A DNA stretch of 58,222 nt from Trichomonas tenax. Taxonomy: Eukaryota > Parabasalia > Trichomonadida > Trichomonadidae. A program made the position numbers and the translations under genes. Shown piece after piece: positions 9,619 through 19,610 of this stretch; within the stretch, counting starts at the first letter, position 1; the number at the start of each line of letters is the position of its first letter. The notes under the pieces were generated by a model. It was not told the DNA's origin, searched no databases, and saw nothing but the letters and a program-made list of their open reading frames with translations. The DNA lies in contig JALKBU010000231.1 of NCBI GenBank assembly GCA_023091735.1, positions 1-58,222 on the forward strand, in the 5' to 3' direction.

Positions 9619-10279
9619 AACTATAACAGCTGATGGATCGACGTTAACTCCGTGCGTTAGTGTGAAAAGAAAATCAGTCGAGACGGAATTGTTAACCAAA
9701 GGTTACATTCCGGACAAAGTCATGATTATGTAATAAGATAATGACTTCATTTCGACGTACATTTTTGAGGAATGGGCTGAAAAGGTACTCTTTCCGAACA
9801 TCGAAAGAGAATGTAAGAGATTGAGTTATGATGGACCGGCTCTCGTCATTTTGGATGTTTGCTCTGCTCATGATTCAGATTGGTTTTTAACGGAGTGCAC
9901 AGCAAGGAACATTGTACAGTTTCTTTCGCCTCATTCAAGTGATCAAACGCAGCCATTGGATATCGGTACTTTCGGCATTCAGAAGTACAAGATCAAGCAA
10001 TTGCACCTCAATGACGACCATAATCAACAGACAAAACAAATTATCAAAATGCTCGATTCACTTCATAGGTTTACAACCGTTTCAAATGTCACATCAGCTT
10101 TTTGCGGAGAAGGCATTGTTCTCAATTACGACAAGGAGAAGATGCTGAACTACTGCAGCATTAACAGAAACCAGGCAATTAAGGTTCGTCATTGGGTCAG
10201 AATCCAAAAACCCAAAGCAAATGCAAAGAGAGTGAACCATAGTGATATGCAGTTCATATCTACTGAGCTCGAGAAATAA
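9619..10279 (+). pseudogene. Truncated pogo/Tigger-type (DDE_1) transposase
   Basis: The plus strand reads a transposase catalytic core from about 9619 (TITADGSTLTPCVSVKR) to a stop at 10277-10279. Two adjacent TAA codons near 9730 break the frame, and the N-terminal helix-turn-helix/CENP-B-type DNA-binding region is missing. Recognisable parts are the second catalytic aspartate region (ALVILDVCSAHDS) and the family block LSPHSSDQTQPLDIGTFG, equivalent to the PP-x-TS-x-LQPLD block of pogo elements. Codon use is more GC-rich than in the Maverick remnant upstream, which fits a different origin. It is certainly inactive here. The missing 5' part ends at or just inside the hairpin at 9568-9609. 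Confidence 0.8.
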
Positions 10280-10513
10280 TATTCAAATTTTTGCAAAATC
10301 AAAATTAAAATTTTATTATTTTACTTTTATTTGTTTATATGTGATAAAGAATGATGTATACAGGTCACAGGTAGAGTATGGAGGCTTAATTCTGTTTCTA
10401 AGGAGGCGTTTGCCCTTTTTTCCCTGACTATATTAAATAAAAATAAACAAAATTATGATAATTTTAAAAAAATTTATATATATTTAAACGTGCGGATTTA
10501 GTTTTTTAGTAAA

Positions 10514-11482
10514 ATGAGCGAAAAAGAAGGACAAGGACCCCAAAAATCGAAAACAATGCTTCTCGTTGACAATTTTAACTCGCTTTATAAAGGTTTGGAA
10601 AACACTTCTAAAGTTTTTGAATCATTTATCGAATCACATTCAGAAAAATACAAAAAAATGGAAGTTTACAAAGTTTTATGCTCGTTATACGATCTATTCA
10701 AGTCAGAAATCAACGCAGGAATGCAGCTTCGTGAAGTGGTTTTTAAACAAAAACAAGAAATTAAATCTTTGAAAGGTGATTACCAGTCATTCTTGAAATT
10801 ATTCTCTACAATGGCAAAAACTGAGATCAAATCTATGAAGAATGCTAAAGATTTCGTTGAAAATTTCAAAGCTCCTTCAGTGAGCTCATTACACGCTTTA
10901 GAACAGACACAAACAGAACTAGTCCTCGAAAGAGAACGTACTACGCAATTACAAACAGAAAATGAAGAAATAAGACAAAAATTAGCGGATCTCTCTCAAA
11001 ACTTACAAAATATAGAGCAAAACTACAAATATAAGATTGAAAGACTCACACTGGAATTGGAGAAAACTACAAATATCAACGAAGAAATTAAAGTTGAGAA
11101 TGTTCAACTGAAATCAGACGTATCCAAACTCAAGAAGGCACTAATTGAAAAAATCAATACAGAAACAGCTGAAAAAGTACAAAGTCTAAAAATCGAAATG
11201 AAAAAGCTTGAAGAAGAGAACACACAGCTGAAAGCTAACTACAACAAGCTGATGGATGAAGTTATTAAACCACATGTATCAAAAATATCAACAGAGCAAG
11301 ATATTCCAAAGAAAAATCCTCTTAAAACGCCAGATTCCTTTCGAAAACTTATCATTTTAGCTATATTTATCGTTAAACTGAGGAAATCGCTTCCTAGTTA
11401 TGAGTCAACACCAGAATTAGAAATATTAAAAGAAGAAATAAAGAAGACGAAGTCAAAGCTTGAGCAAATGGATAACTGGTGA
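10514..11482 (+). CDS. Coiled-coil protein, function unknown
   Basis: A 322-aa frame with an ATG in typical context (TTTTTTAGTAAAATG) and AT-poor coding style that separates it from its flanks. Residues 1-110 are mixed helical (LLVDNFNSLYKGLENTSKVF), residues about 125-260 form a long coiled coil rich in Glu, Lys and Gln (LEKTTNINEEIKVENVQLKS, KLEEENTQLKANYNKLMDEV), and a short hydrophobic stretch (FRKLIILAIFIVKLRKSL, about 279-296) precedes a final helix. The hydrophobic stretch is flanked by basic residues and is too short and charged to call a membrane segment with certainty. No catalytic motif is seen. A structural or cytoskeletal role is possible but not shown by the sequence. Confidence 0.75.
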   Translation: MSEKEGQGPQKSKTMLLVDNFNSLYKGLENTSKVFESFIESHSEKYKKMEVYKVLCSLYDLFKSEINAGMQLREVVFKQKQEIKSLKGDYQSFLKLFSTMAKTEIKSMKNAKDFVENFKAPSVSSLHALEQTQTELVLERERTTQLQTENEEIRQKLADLSQNLQNIEQNYKYKIERLTLELEKTTNINEEIKVENVQLKSDVSKLKKALIEKINTETAEKVQSLKIEMKKLEEENTQLKANYNKLMDEVIKPHVSKISTEQDIPKKNPLKTPDSFRKLIILAIFIVKLRKSLPSYESTPELEILKEEIKKTKSKLEQMDNW

Positions 11483-12500
11483 AGTAAGCTTTTGTTTTAT
11501 TGTTTGTATGAAGTTCAATATCTAACCTTGTTCTATATGAAAAAATTTAATGTAAAATGGACTGGGTGACAATAAATTTACAATAGAAGCATCCAACAGA
11601 ATCATATTACATTGTGCTCACAGGTACTTTTCATATATTAAATTGTTCATATTAATTTTGCCGTCGAACGGAGAACTTCAGTCTTGAAATATATCTAACC
11701 GTGGACAACATAAGCAAATTAGTGATATTCATTTTCGTGAACACAGAAGTCTAAATTTGGTCAATGCAAAATATTTTTTATAAACTTACATCTCATTGGA
11801 ATCCATTTCTCCATAAAGAGGACTTAAAATTTTCTAATGAATGAAAGCTCAAAATTAAATATAAAAAAATTTTGATTTGAAATCTCTGTCAAAATCCATG
11901 GAATTTGTTGTTGTAACGTTGTTGGTCAATAGAAAAACTTCAGAAGCATATAACCATGCAGTATACATTGTTCAAAGTTCGATATTCAATTTAAGTTAAA
12001 AAAATTATTTTTTATTTTTCAAAATAAGTCAAATAAATATAATTTTGTTCAAAAAATATGAATATTTACATTATAATTTTGATAAACAATAAATATTTTT
12101 CCATTTCAGAATTTTTATTCGGAAAATTGATCTAAAATTATATGTGATTGCTAAATACATCAAAACCAAGATTTTTATTTTCTGAAAAATATAATTCGAT
12201 TTTAACTAATTACTTAAATAATGCATCAAATGGCAAAATCAAATATCATAAAATTAGGCGATTATAGATTTTTTTACAAAAAAAATATGTTTAACCATGA
12301 TATGATTTTTATTTGAAAAATAGTGATAAAATGCTATGAAGAATATAGAAATAAAGGGGAAAAAAAAACACTAAAAAATTTTATGTTCCCATTTTATACA
12401 AGTTTTACAAAGGGAGTTACACGGTCTCAAAATTGACTGACCCAAAATAATTTTCAGTAGTTTACATATGTAATTTTTTATTTTATATTTCGTAAATTAA
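11483..12500. other. Intergenic, AT-rich, no gene seen
   Basis: About 1 kb between two plus-strand genes. It is very AT-rich with frequent poly-A and poly-T runs and short random frames. I find no tRNA, repeat or conserved coding remnant. The promoter of the phosphatase gene must lie in its last part. Confidence 0.6.
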
Positions 12501-13466
12501 ATGTCAAACACATTTGATGTCGATGCAATGATCGAGGAGCTCTGGAAGGCCAAAAACAAGCCCTCCGCGAAGCGCATCCTCAGCAAAAATGAAGTCTTAT
12601 ATCTTTGCTCCGAGGCATTAAAAATCTTTCAGAAACAGACAATGCTTTTAGAGCTAATTCCTCCGCTGACTGTCTGCGGAGACATTCACGGACAGTTCAC
12701 CGATCTTCTCAGGACATTCGAAACAGGAGGATCGCCGGAAATTACAAATTATCTGTTTTTGGGAGATTACGTCGATCGTGGCAGCTCTGGAGTGAACGTA
12801 ATCGCACTCCTCTTCTGCTACAAAATTAAATACCCCAACAATTTCTTTTTGCTTCGCGGAAATCACGAATCTCCGCTCGTTAACAAGGAATACGGATTCT
12901 ACGACGAATGCAAGACTCTCTACGATGTCAGCGTATGGAAGACCATCAACGATGTATTTGCCTGGCTCCCTGTCGCTGCTACAATCGACAGTCGCATTTT
13001 ATGCGTTCACGCTGGCATTTCTCCCGCTTTACAGTCCATCCAGAATATTAAGGCCCTCAAGAGGCCACTTGAAATCCCAGACGAAGGCCTCCTTTGCGAT
13101 CTCGTTTGGTCTGATCCTGATCCTAATGTCGAAACTTGGGGTCCTAATGACAGAGGAACAAGCGTAACTTTCGGTTTGGCGCCACTCAAAGCACTGTTGA
13201 AGAAGATGAACTTGGATTTGATCGTTAGAGCTCATCAATCAGTAGATACAGGTTATGCATTACCTTTCGCGCCAGACCGTTCTATGGTCACTATATTTGG
13301 TGCGCCAAATTATATGGGTGAGTTTAGAAATCGCGCCGCTTTGCTTCATATATCAGATAAAATGGTTTGCACGTTCTCTATCCTTGAACCGATAGTTCAA
13401 CCGCAACCAAAGTCTCCAACACGTCGTGCTGCTACAGAGGCAAAATACCGAAATCCAAAAGTGTAA
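12501..13466 (+). CDS. PP1-like Ser/Thr protein phosphatase catalytic subunit
   Basis: A complete 321-aa PPP-family phosphatase. It shows the metal-binding motifs GDIHGQ (60-65), GDYVDRG (88-94) and RGNHE (119-123), then FAWLPVAATID, HAGIS, LLCDLVWSDPD, WGPNDRG-TSVTFG and RAHQ. Order and length match PP1 (about 320-330 aa), and WGPNDRG and PNYMGEF resemble PP1 more than PP2A. It removes phosphate from Ser/Thr residues and is normally directed by regulatory subunits. In PP1 the loop SAPNYCGEF carries a Cys that reacts with microcystin. Here it reads GAPNYMGEF, so that Cys is Met. The C-terminal tail (QPKSPTRRAATEAKYRNPKV) contains a TP-type-like SPTRR motif. The start is the only ATG before the domain. 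Confidence 0.92.
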   Translation: MSNTFDVDAMIEELWKAKNKPSAKRILSKNEVLYLCSEALKIFQKQTMLLELIPPLTVCGDIHGQFTDLLRTFETGGSPEITNYLFLGDYVDRGSSGVNVIALLFCYKIKYPNNFFLLRGNHESPLVNKEYGFYDECKTLYDVSVWKTINDVFAWLPVAATIDSRILCVHAGISPALQSIQNIKALKRPLEIPDEGLLCDLVWSDPDPNVETWGPNDRGTSVTFGLAPLKALLKKMNLDLIVRAHQSVDTGYALPFAPDRSMVTIFGAPNYMGEFRNRAALLHISDKMVCTFSILEPIVQPQPKSPTRRAATEAKYRNPKV

Positions 13467-13604
13467 TATGTATATTATATTTTTTATAGCTATTATATAA
13501 ACCGTGCCTTTCATTTTGATTGTGATCACAAGAAAAAACTATGTTTTGGTTCACGATTTTCTTGTAGTATTTTTTTTTATAAGCAAATTTTCAATTTTAT
13601 CTGC

Positions 13605-14925
13605 TCATATTCTATATTTAAATAACAATAGACTTATAAAGTAATAATCACACACTAAAATGCTGAGTTCACAATTAATAATCAAAATCAAAAAAATATT
13701 TTCTTTCAAGAAGCTTAACCCGTATTTTGCCACATCAAGGAGTATCATTGTTCCTTTCCACTTTTCATCAACATTTACATGTTTTTCGAGCAATAATTCA
13801 GCAACTTTGTAAGAATTTGTCAATGCACACCATTGTATTGCAGATCTCTGTGTTCCATCAATTTTTTCAAGATCTACGTTAAGATCTATCAAATATTTGG
13901 CAATCTCAACGCTGTCATACATTGCACAGCAAATTAATGGCGTTAAACCAGTAATATCAGTCTTTTCTATATTTGCGGACTTAGAGATTAAAAACTTTGC
14001 TATTTCATAGTCATTTCTATTGCATGAACAAATCAATGCAGTTCTCTTCTTCAGACCTCCAACGCTGTTGATGTCCGCGCCCATTTCCGAGAGACATGTT
14101 GTGAATTCTTTCATTCCGAAGTAAACGCTATAAGGGAAACAATTGTTAATTCTTTTCGTATTAAATAGTTTTCTAATGAATGCCTCAATGTTGTAATTAT
14201 ATGCTGCTGTTCTAAATGAATACCTAAGGCGGTATTTGTCTTCGAGGTAATAAGCAGCTTCATTGTGATGTGAAGCAATCGCGTTTTCAATGCATTTCTT
14301 ATTTGCTGCAAACTTTTGTTCACACAACTGAATGATCTCGAAATCTCCGCCAATAAAGGCACATTCTAGCGTTGTCAATGAGATTTCCATTCCATTTAAA
14401 TATAGGAACTTAAAACATTTGTTTGTTGCATAACTCGCTGACCAACATAGAAAGTCTTCCACGCAAACATCGCGTCTGAACAAATCCGTGTTTTTGCCGT
14501 ACAATGATTTTTTGGACATGAAATCGTCTTCGATAAGATAATTGATTATTTCCTCTTCATGTATAAAACGTATTTGATACTTGATGATTCCTGTATTAAA
14601 TTTGTTGAGTTAATTACAATGCCATACTTACATGCAACGTACTCTGATAGTTTATCAAAGCAAAAATTCGCATTTTGAAGATCAACAGGATATTTTTCAT
14701 AAAGCAGTTCAAAACATTATATGTAATGAATAAATCTCGAGTGATTTCATTCGCATGCTTTGTCTATAAGTCTAAATATGTTAATTGGAGCAAAATCGAA
14801 TTTTTTTCAACACATTTCGTTGCTAATTCGATAACTTCTGGAATGCTTGATCTATCCAATGAATGCAGAGTATCCACAAACATCATGTAATCACTGAATT
14901 TTTCCTTTAAAGCGTCTTCATCATA
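13605..14925 (-). pseudogene. DUF3447-type ankyrin-repeat protein, broken
   Basis: The largest open part (13605-14519) gives about 304 codons with 5-6 ankyrin units, such as KRTALICSCNRNDYEIAKFL, GLTPLICCAMYDSVEIAKYL and RSAIQWCALTNSYKVAELLL. Upstream on the same strand three further frames carry the expected N-terminus: DEDALKEKFSDYMMFVDTL up to a TAG near 14768, then ELLYEKYPVDLQNANFCFD in a second frame, and HEEEIINYLIEDDF in a third. The C-terminus drifts into hydrophobic non-repeat sequence after AELLLEKHVNVDEK, probably through another frameshift. DUF3447 ankyrin proteins form one of the largest families in trichomonads and their role is unknown. At least two frameshifts and one stop make this copy a pseudogene. 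Confidence 0.8.
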
Positions 14926-14928
14926 TTA

Positions 14929-14988
14929 TTTACATGTCAAAATAGCGACAATTATATTTTTACAAGTCAGTTTTTATTTTACATGGCA
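14929..14988. repeat. Three TTTACATGTCA-like motifs
   Basis: TTTACATGTCA at 14929-14939, TTTACAAGTCA at 14959-14969 and TTTACATGGCA at 14978-14988 lie just upstream of the ankyrin pseudogene. The first is an exact match (reverse strand) to motifs at 29886, 42267 and 48546. Confidence 0.5.
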
Positions 14989-15354
14989 ATTTATTTTTCA
15001 TATCATCATTCTATTTAGAGTTATTTTTCATAACGACTTGCACAGATCTTGATATAAAAATAATCTTATTGATATATGCTTTATTCTTTGGAAATGTATT
15101 TTATTTGATTTTTATTTTACTTCCCTTAATGTCACCATGCAGAGGACATTTGTGTAATAATGGAAAACAGCTTAAACTAATGTTAAAGTGTTATGGAATC
15201 GTTTGTGAAGAAGAAATAGAAAATATGCCACGTAAACTATAAAATTTGGCAAAATTTGCAAAACATGATAAATATAATCAGGAAACACAAAATGAAAGAT
15301 TTTGTTGCGAAATTAAAAATAAAGGGTCTGAAATTATATAACAGGGTCTAGAAA

Positions 15355-15981
15355 ATGAGTAATAACTCAGAAAACGAGCAAGAAGTTCCACAGGGAGCTC
15401 CAAACGAAGAGGAGGAAGAGGAAGCTGACTTTAACGAAGACCCAGCCACTCACGTCGTCGAGATCCTTCCAGATGGCTCTCAATATGTAAAACCACTTCC
15501 ACCAGCGAACTACATCAAAAAGCAGAAGCTAGAAATATGCCCAGTGTGCCAGTTACCTCTCGGATACTGCCAATTCTCAAGCAAACATAACCAACAAGCT
15601 CAGGCAGCGAAATCTGGACAAAGTGGAGCTGCTGCTGATCCATCTAAGGGAGGAGCTGATGCTGCTGGCAAAGGTACGCAAGGAAAGCCATTACCTAAAG
15701 TTGTTTTGACAATCAAAATGAGAAATAAAAGAAAATCGACAACTACGATTTCAGGACTCGAGAAGAGAGGTGTAAACGTCAAAGAGTTCGCAAAAGGACT
15801 CGCAAAGAAAATGTCTTGCTCATGTGCAACAAAAGAAAAAGCAGCAGAGATGTGCGCTGTTCTTCAGGGTGATGCTGCTGATCAGATCATTGAATACATC
15901 ACAAAGACTCTTCAAATCACAGAAAAGGAAATTCAAATTATTAAAAAGAAGAAAGATGCTCCAAAACAGGGACAGCAGTAA
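15355..15981 (+). CDS. DENR: DENR, density-regulated protein (SUI1 domain)
   Basis: A 208-aa protein with the DENR layout. It has an acidic N-terminus, a Cys cluster (ICPVCQLPLGYCQFSS, residues 61-76), an Ala/Gly/Ser-rich linker, and a C-terminal SUI1 domain from about 112 to 198 with the basic signature MRNKRKSTTTISGLE followed by KGLAKKMSCSCA. DENR with its partner MCT-1 helps release deacylated tRNA from post-termination 40S subunits and supports re-initiation in other eukaryotes, and that role is inferred here. Length and domain order agree with the family (about 190-200 aa). The ATG at 15355 is preceded by a TATATAACAGGG tract. The stop is followed by an A-rich tract. Confidence 0.93.
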   Translation: MSNNSENEQEVPQGAPNEEEEEEADFNEDPATHVVEILPDGSQYVKPLPPANYIKKQKLEICPVCQLPLGYCQFSSKHNQQAQAAKSGQSGAAADPSKGGADAAGKGTQGKPLPKVVLTIKMRNKRKSTTTISGLEKRGVNVKEFAKGLAKKMSCSCATKEKAAEMCAVLQGDAADQIIEYITKTLQITEKEIQIIKKKKDAPKQGQQ

Positions 15982-16187
15982 CTTAAATACTACATTTGTG
16001 TGAATAAACAAAAATACAAAAACCAAAAACTATACTTTATTATCCTACATTTTCAACCTTTGCACCACACAATTTTTCTAAATTTTTTATAATGCCTTGA
16101 ATCTATGTGCTCCCAAGGATTCAATAGCTAAAGAAGCGAAAAACATCAAACTTCGTCGAAATTGCTTCTATGCACAACTTTCTTCTT

Positions 16188-16280
16188 GAAAGTGCTTTTC
16201 GTCCGTTTCTGCTGCTGCGTGCAGCCATATAGTGTGGTGTAGTTGCACATAACAGCAGAAACGGACCAAAAAAGCCTTTC
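16188..16280. repeat. Long imperfect hairpin downstream of DENR
   Basis: GTCCGTTTCTGCTG (16201-16214) pairs perfectly with 16253-16266. Outside it GAAAGTGCTTTTC (16188-16200) pairs with 16267-16280 with few mismatches, and a GTGCA/TGCAC pair lies inside. The result is a stem of about 27 bp with a short structured loop. It could be a small RNA, an unrecognised MITE or a relict foldback. No coding frame is seen. Confidence 0.65.
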
Positions 16281-16460
16281 TAATGAAACATATTCGAGAC
16301 ACATCAAATTCAAATAGACGTTCCCCCTTTATTATTTTTTTGACATTATTTTCATTTTACATCAAACGTTACTATTTAAAAATCTGTCAATCTGACACTT
16401 TACAACGTGACTCATTGGCACGCAAAACAATTTTACTGTTTTGAATAAAAAAATGAAGGC

Positions 16461-17398
16461 AGTATTTTTCCTTCTGCGGTGTAGTCCCGCGACATTCATA
16501 ACTTTTTATCTGATCAATATTTTTTCGATTTGAAAGTACTTTCATGTACATATTGATAGTTGTCTATCCAGTGGTATAAGTGGCACAGTCTATATATCTA
16601 TCAAATCATTGTTTGCATTTCAAATCGTCCAAAAATATACGATTTCCAGCATAAATGTATGGACTAGTATGCAGCATATGATATTTTTATGTGTATTATT
16701 GATTCAAATACCTCTTATACGCTTAAAATTAAAAATGCAACTAATTCATTAATTGATTTGAGGGCGATTATACACATGAAAGCTATTGAATTTGATGGGA
16801 TTTGGATTTGCAACTGTAATAATGTAAAATTTTAGAATCTTAGATTTGGCAATGAAAAAAAAATTATGCGCTGAGACACCATCTTTCCTCAGCGCTGCAT
16901 AGTAGTGCATACATTTATGCTGGAAATCGTATATTTTTGGACGATTTGAAATGCAAACAATGATTTGATAGATATATAGACTGTTCCACTTATACCACTG
17001 GATAGACAACTATCAATATGTACATGAAAGTACTTTCAAATCGAAAAATAGATTATTACAGCCTGAGGTTATCAATATGATGACAACTAAAAAAATTTGA
17101 TATTTCTTTTTCCTTTTTGTATTTCTACTGAATTATATTCTGGAATAAAGATCAAAGTCTATAATTTTATTCATTTTTAAAAGATATTATAAAATATTAA
17201 TTTTGACGTTATTTTAATGAAATATTACCTTGATATAATATTTTTATTACCTCGATCTCAACTATAATTCAAGGCTAGCAATTGTATATCTAACAAAAGC
17301 AAAATTTTGATCTGCTTTTACTTTCCAATTGAAAAATCTCATAAATAATAAAAGTTATGAAGGTTGCGGGACTACACTGCAGAAGGAAAAATTTTCCC
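16461..17398. mobile_element. TIR-bounded non-coding element, copy 1
   Basis: The element ends in inverted repeats of about 40-50 bp. The left end carries CCTTCTGCGGTGTAGTCCCG near 16470, and the right end carries its complement up to GGGAAAA-type bases at 17398. A second copy starts at 57792. Inside copy 1, 16520-16675 is repeated as an almost perfect inverted arm at 16894-17050, around a spacer that contains the hairpin GCGCTGAG/CTCAGCGC (16868-16895). I see no transposase, so this behaves like a MITE or foldback element moved by another element. No target-site duplication could be fixed. Confidence 0.75.
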
Positions 17399-18865
17399 AA
17401 AAATGAATGTTTTCAAAAGTATATACATTTTTTAAAATCTTGATGCTGTTTAAAATAAAAGCAAAACCTTACATGCAGCATCCATGTGAGTAATGTACTC
17501 TAATATCAGCTGGTAAACAGAGCACGCAAAGTCATCACAAGATACTTGTAGTTTTCTTCATTTGGTAGTTAATCCTTCATACTATATTATTCAATTGTAG
17601 TTGATTCTCTACATTTTTTCCTCACAATTTCAAATTTTTTCCTATGATAATTTTAATCATGTGTTTCAAACTAAAAATTAACTGCCATTCATATTGCCTA
17701 GATGTGTATATTACAATTCTTTAATCATATATACAATATAAGAAAATCAAAATTATCTCAAAAGATTCTCGTTAAATATGCCCTTTTTTGTTTCCATTCC
17801 TTTATATGAGCTATTTGCAATACCGCTATCATAGAGCGCATTGAGCGAATTTGCGCATGATCGGCGCAGCACATTCGCATTCTGTTACTTTTTAAGAAAA
17901 ATAAAGTGTCAGAACAAAAAAGGGAGATTATTGACTAAAAAGGGGTATAAATCAATATAAAGGTTATAGTTGATAAAAAAGGGGCATTGGTAGAAAAATG
18001 GGAGACAATAATAGTTAGGGTTTATAAAATGTAATCAGGTGGGAGGCTAAATATTGCAGGGTAATGAATGAATATTTGGGGGTTTTCGATCTGTAAATCA
18101 GCAAAATCGATGCTTCAAAAAAGTGCCCAAAGCGCACATCCAGATATATTTAAATAAAAAATGAATTTGGTTATGAAATTCTTAGAGTTTTTATTCAATA
18201 GTTTCGACAATTTTTACAATTGGTTTTATATTGTTCATCTTGGATACTAATAGCATATCACCGATTTTTGCATTTCTTATGATTAAAACTCAAAAAAATC
18301 ATGAATTCAGTATTAGATATAGCATGAAAATGAATTGTAAAATCCGAGATTTATTTTTTGAATTCCTCACAAAATTATTTTAGTTTAATATTAATATATA
18401 ACTTATAATATGTTTTTATAGAACTTTTGAACCATTTATTTTTTGAGAACTGTTTTTAATTTTATTTACGATAAGATATATCTATATTTGCAGACATCAA
18501 CTAATCATAATATCAACTTTTTACTTTTTGCTTTTAATTGAAATATCACTTAATTATAAATATAGAACAATATTACTTAAAAATTGTAAATTGAATGATT
18601 TACATCTAAATTTTTTATTTAGAACTCATATTCACAAATCGATCTAAATAACGATTCTATTAAATTCAAAAAAAATCATTTGGATAAATACATTCAGGTA
18701 ACTTAAAAATCAAAATAAATGAATGGCCGATGTTTCATCGCCCAAAAAGTGACATGTTATTTCCTACCAATGATTTATCTAATAAAAATAATCAAAAATC
18801 AAAATTGCGGTTTTATTTAAATTTTTAAATTTACGATTCTCAATTTTTTAGATTTTTTTAAATTA
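17399..18865. other. Intergenic with spaced G-tracts
   Basis: No gene is visible in about 1.4 kb. From about 17915 to 18085 the plus strand has nine runs of three to five G at intervals of about 15-25 nt (AAAAAGGGGTATAAATC, TTAGGGTTTATAAAATG, TTTGGGGGTTTTC). The rest is AT-rich. The promoter of the Myb gene lies at the right end, with TCAATTTT at 18840-18847. Confidence 0.5.
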
Positions 18866-19549
18866 ATGCTTCCACAACTGATTAAAAAGGAACTAAATTA
18901 TGTCCAAAGGGACGACTTGAAGCAGCAAATGATAAAGGTCGTGGAGTCATTCTATAACGATACGCTTAGCATTGACGAAGCACGAAATACGTTTAATAAA
19001 TTTTCAATTCCTGTGCAAGGTTTGGAAAGAGTTGCAAGGATAAAGGGAACACTTAATGAACCCCCGTTACCGGCCAAAGTGCGAACAAAAGGCTTCAGAA
19101 ATAAAGCAGTGTGGAGTGAGAATGAAGATTTTCGTCTCATTGCTGCCGCCATAAAATACAACACTACAAACTGGAATCTCATTGCTTCATTCATCGGTGC
19201 CGGGAGAGATGCGATTCAGTGTATTCAAAGATGGAATCGCGTCGTTAATCCTTTCATTAAAAACAGTCAATGGACGAAAGACGAAGACATGAAGCTGATG
19301 AATGTGGTCCAGATGTTAGGAAAAACAAGCTGGAATTCTGTTTCTAGAATGTTATCTGGACGCACAGAGACACAATGTAGACTGCGATATCTGCATTTGA
19401 GCCGCAGTAAAAAGGATGCCGCAACACCACATTCAACGAGGTCCTCTGAAAATTCAGATGTCGAAACTGATATAACGACGAAAAGGAGACCATCAATTAC
19501 AATCGCCCCTAATATATTCGACACAAGAATCCCATTACAGATCTTTTGA
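18866..19549 (+). CDS. R2R3-type Myb DNA-binding protein
   Basis: A 227-aa protein with two Myb/SANT repeats. The first is VWSENEDFRLIAAAIKYN with NWNLIASFI and QRWNRVV (about 82-128). The second is SQWTKDEDMKLMNVVQMLG with SWNSVSRML and CRLRYLHL (about 133-180). The spaced Trp residues of both repeats are present. The N-terminal 80 residues are helical and basic, and the C-terminus is Ser/Thr-rich. In trichomonads small R2R3-Myb proteins bind promoter elements of surface-protein genes, which is family knowledge and not shown here. The ATG is the first in frame and follows TCAATTTTTTAG. The gene ends 62 bp before the 3' end of the kinase gene on the other strand, so the two are convergent. 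Confidence 0.9.
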   Translation: MLPQLIKKELNYVQRDDLKQQMIKVVESFYNDTLSIDEARNTFNKFSIPVQGLERVARIKGTLNEPPLPAKVRTKGFRNKAVWSENEDFRLIAAAIKYNTTNWNLIASFIGAGRDAIQCIQRWNRVVNPFIKNSQWTKDEDMKLMNVVQMLGKTSWNSVSRMLSGRTETQCRLRYLHLSRSKKDAATPHSTRSSENSDVETDITTKRRPSITIAPNIFDTRIPLQIF

Positions 19550-19610
19550 TTTTTATATATTGTTTATTATTTTTTATAAAATATTGTTTTTATTTTTCCG
19601 AATTTCTTTA

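Noticed and set aside
16749..17009. An 86-codon minus frame inside the TIR element as a possible transposase.
   Set aside because: No DDE or other motif; it spans the inverted arm and is explained by repeat structure.
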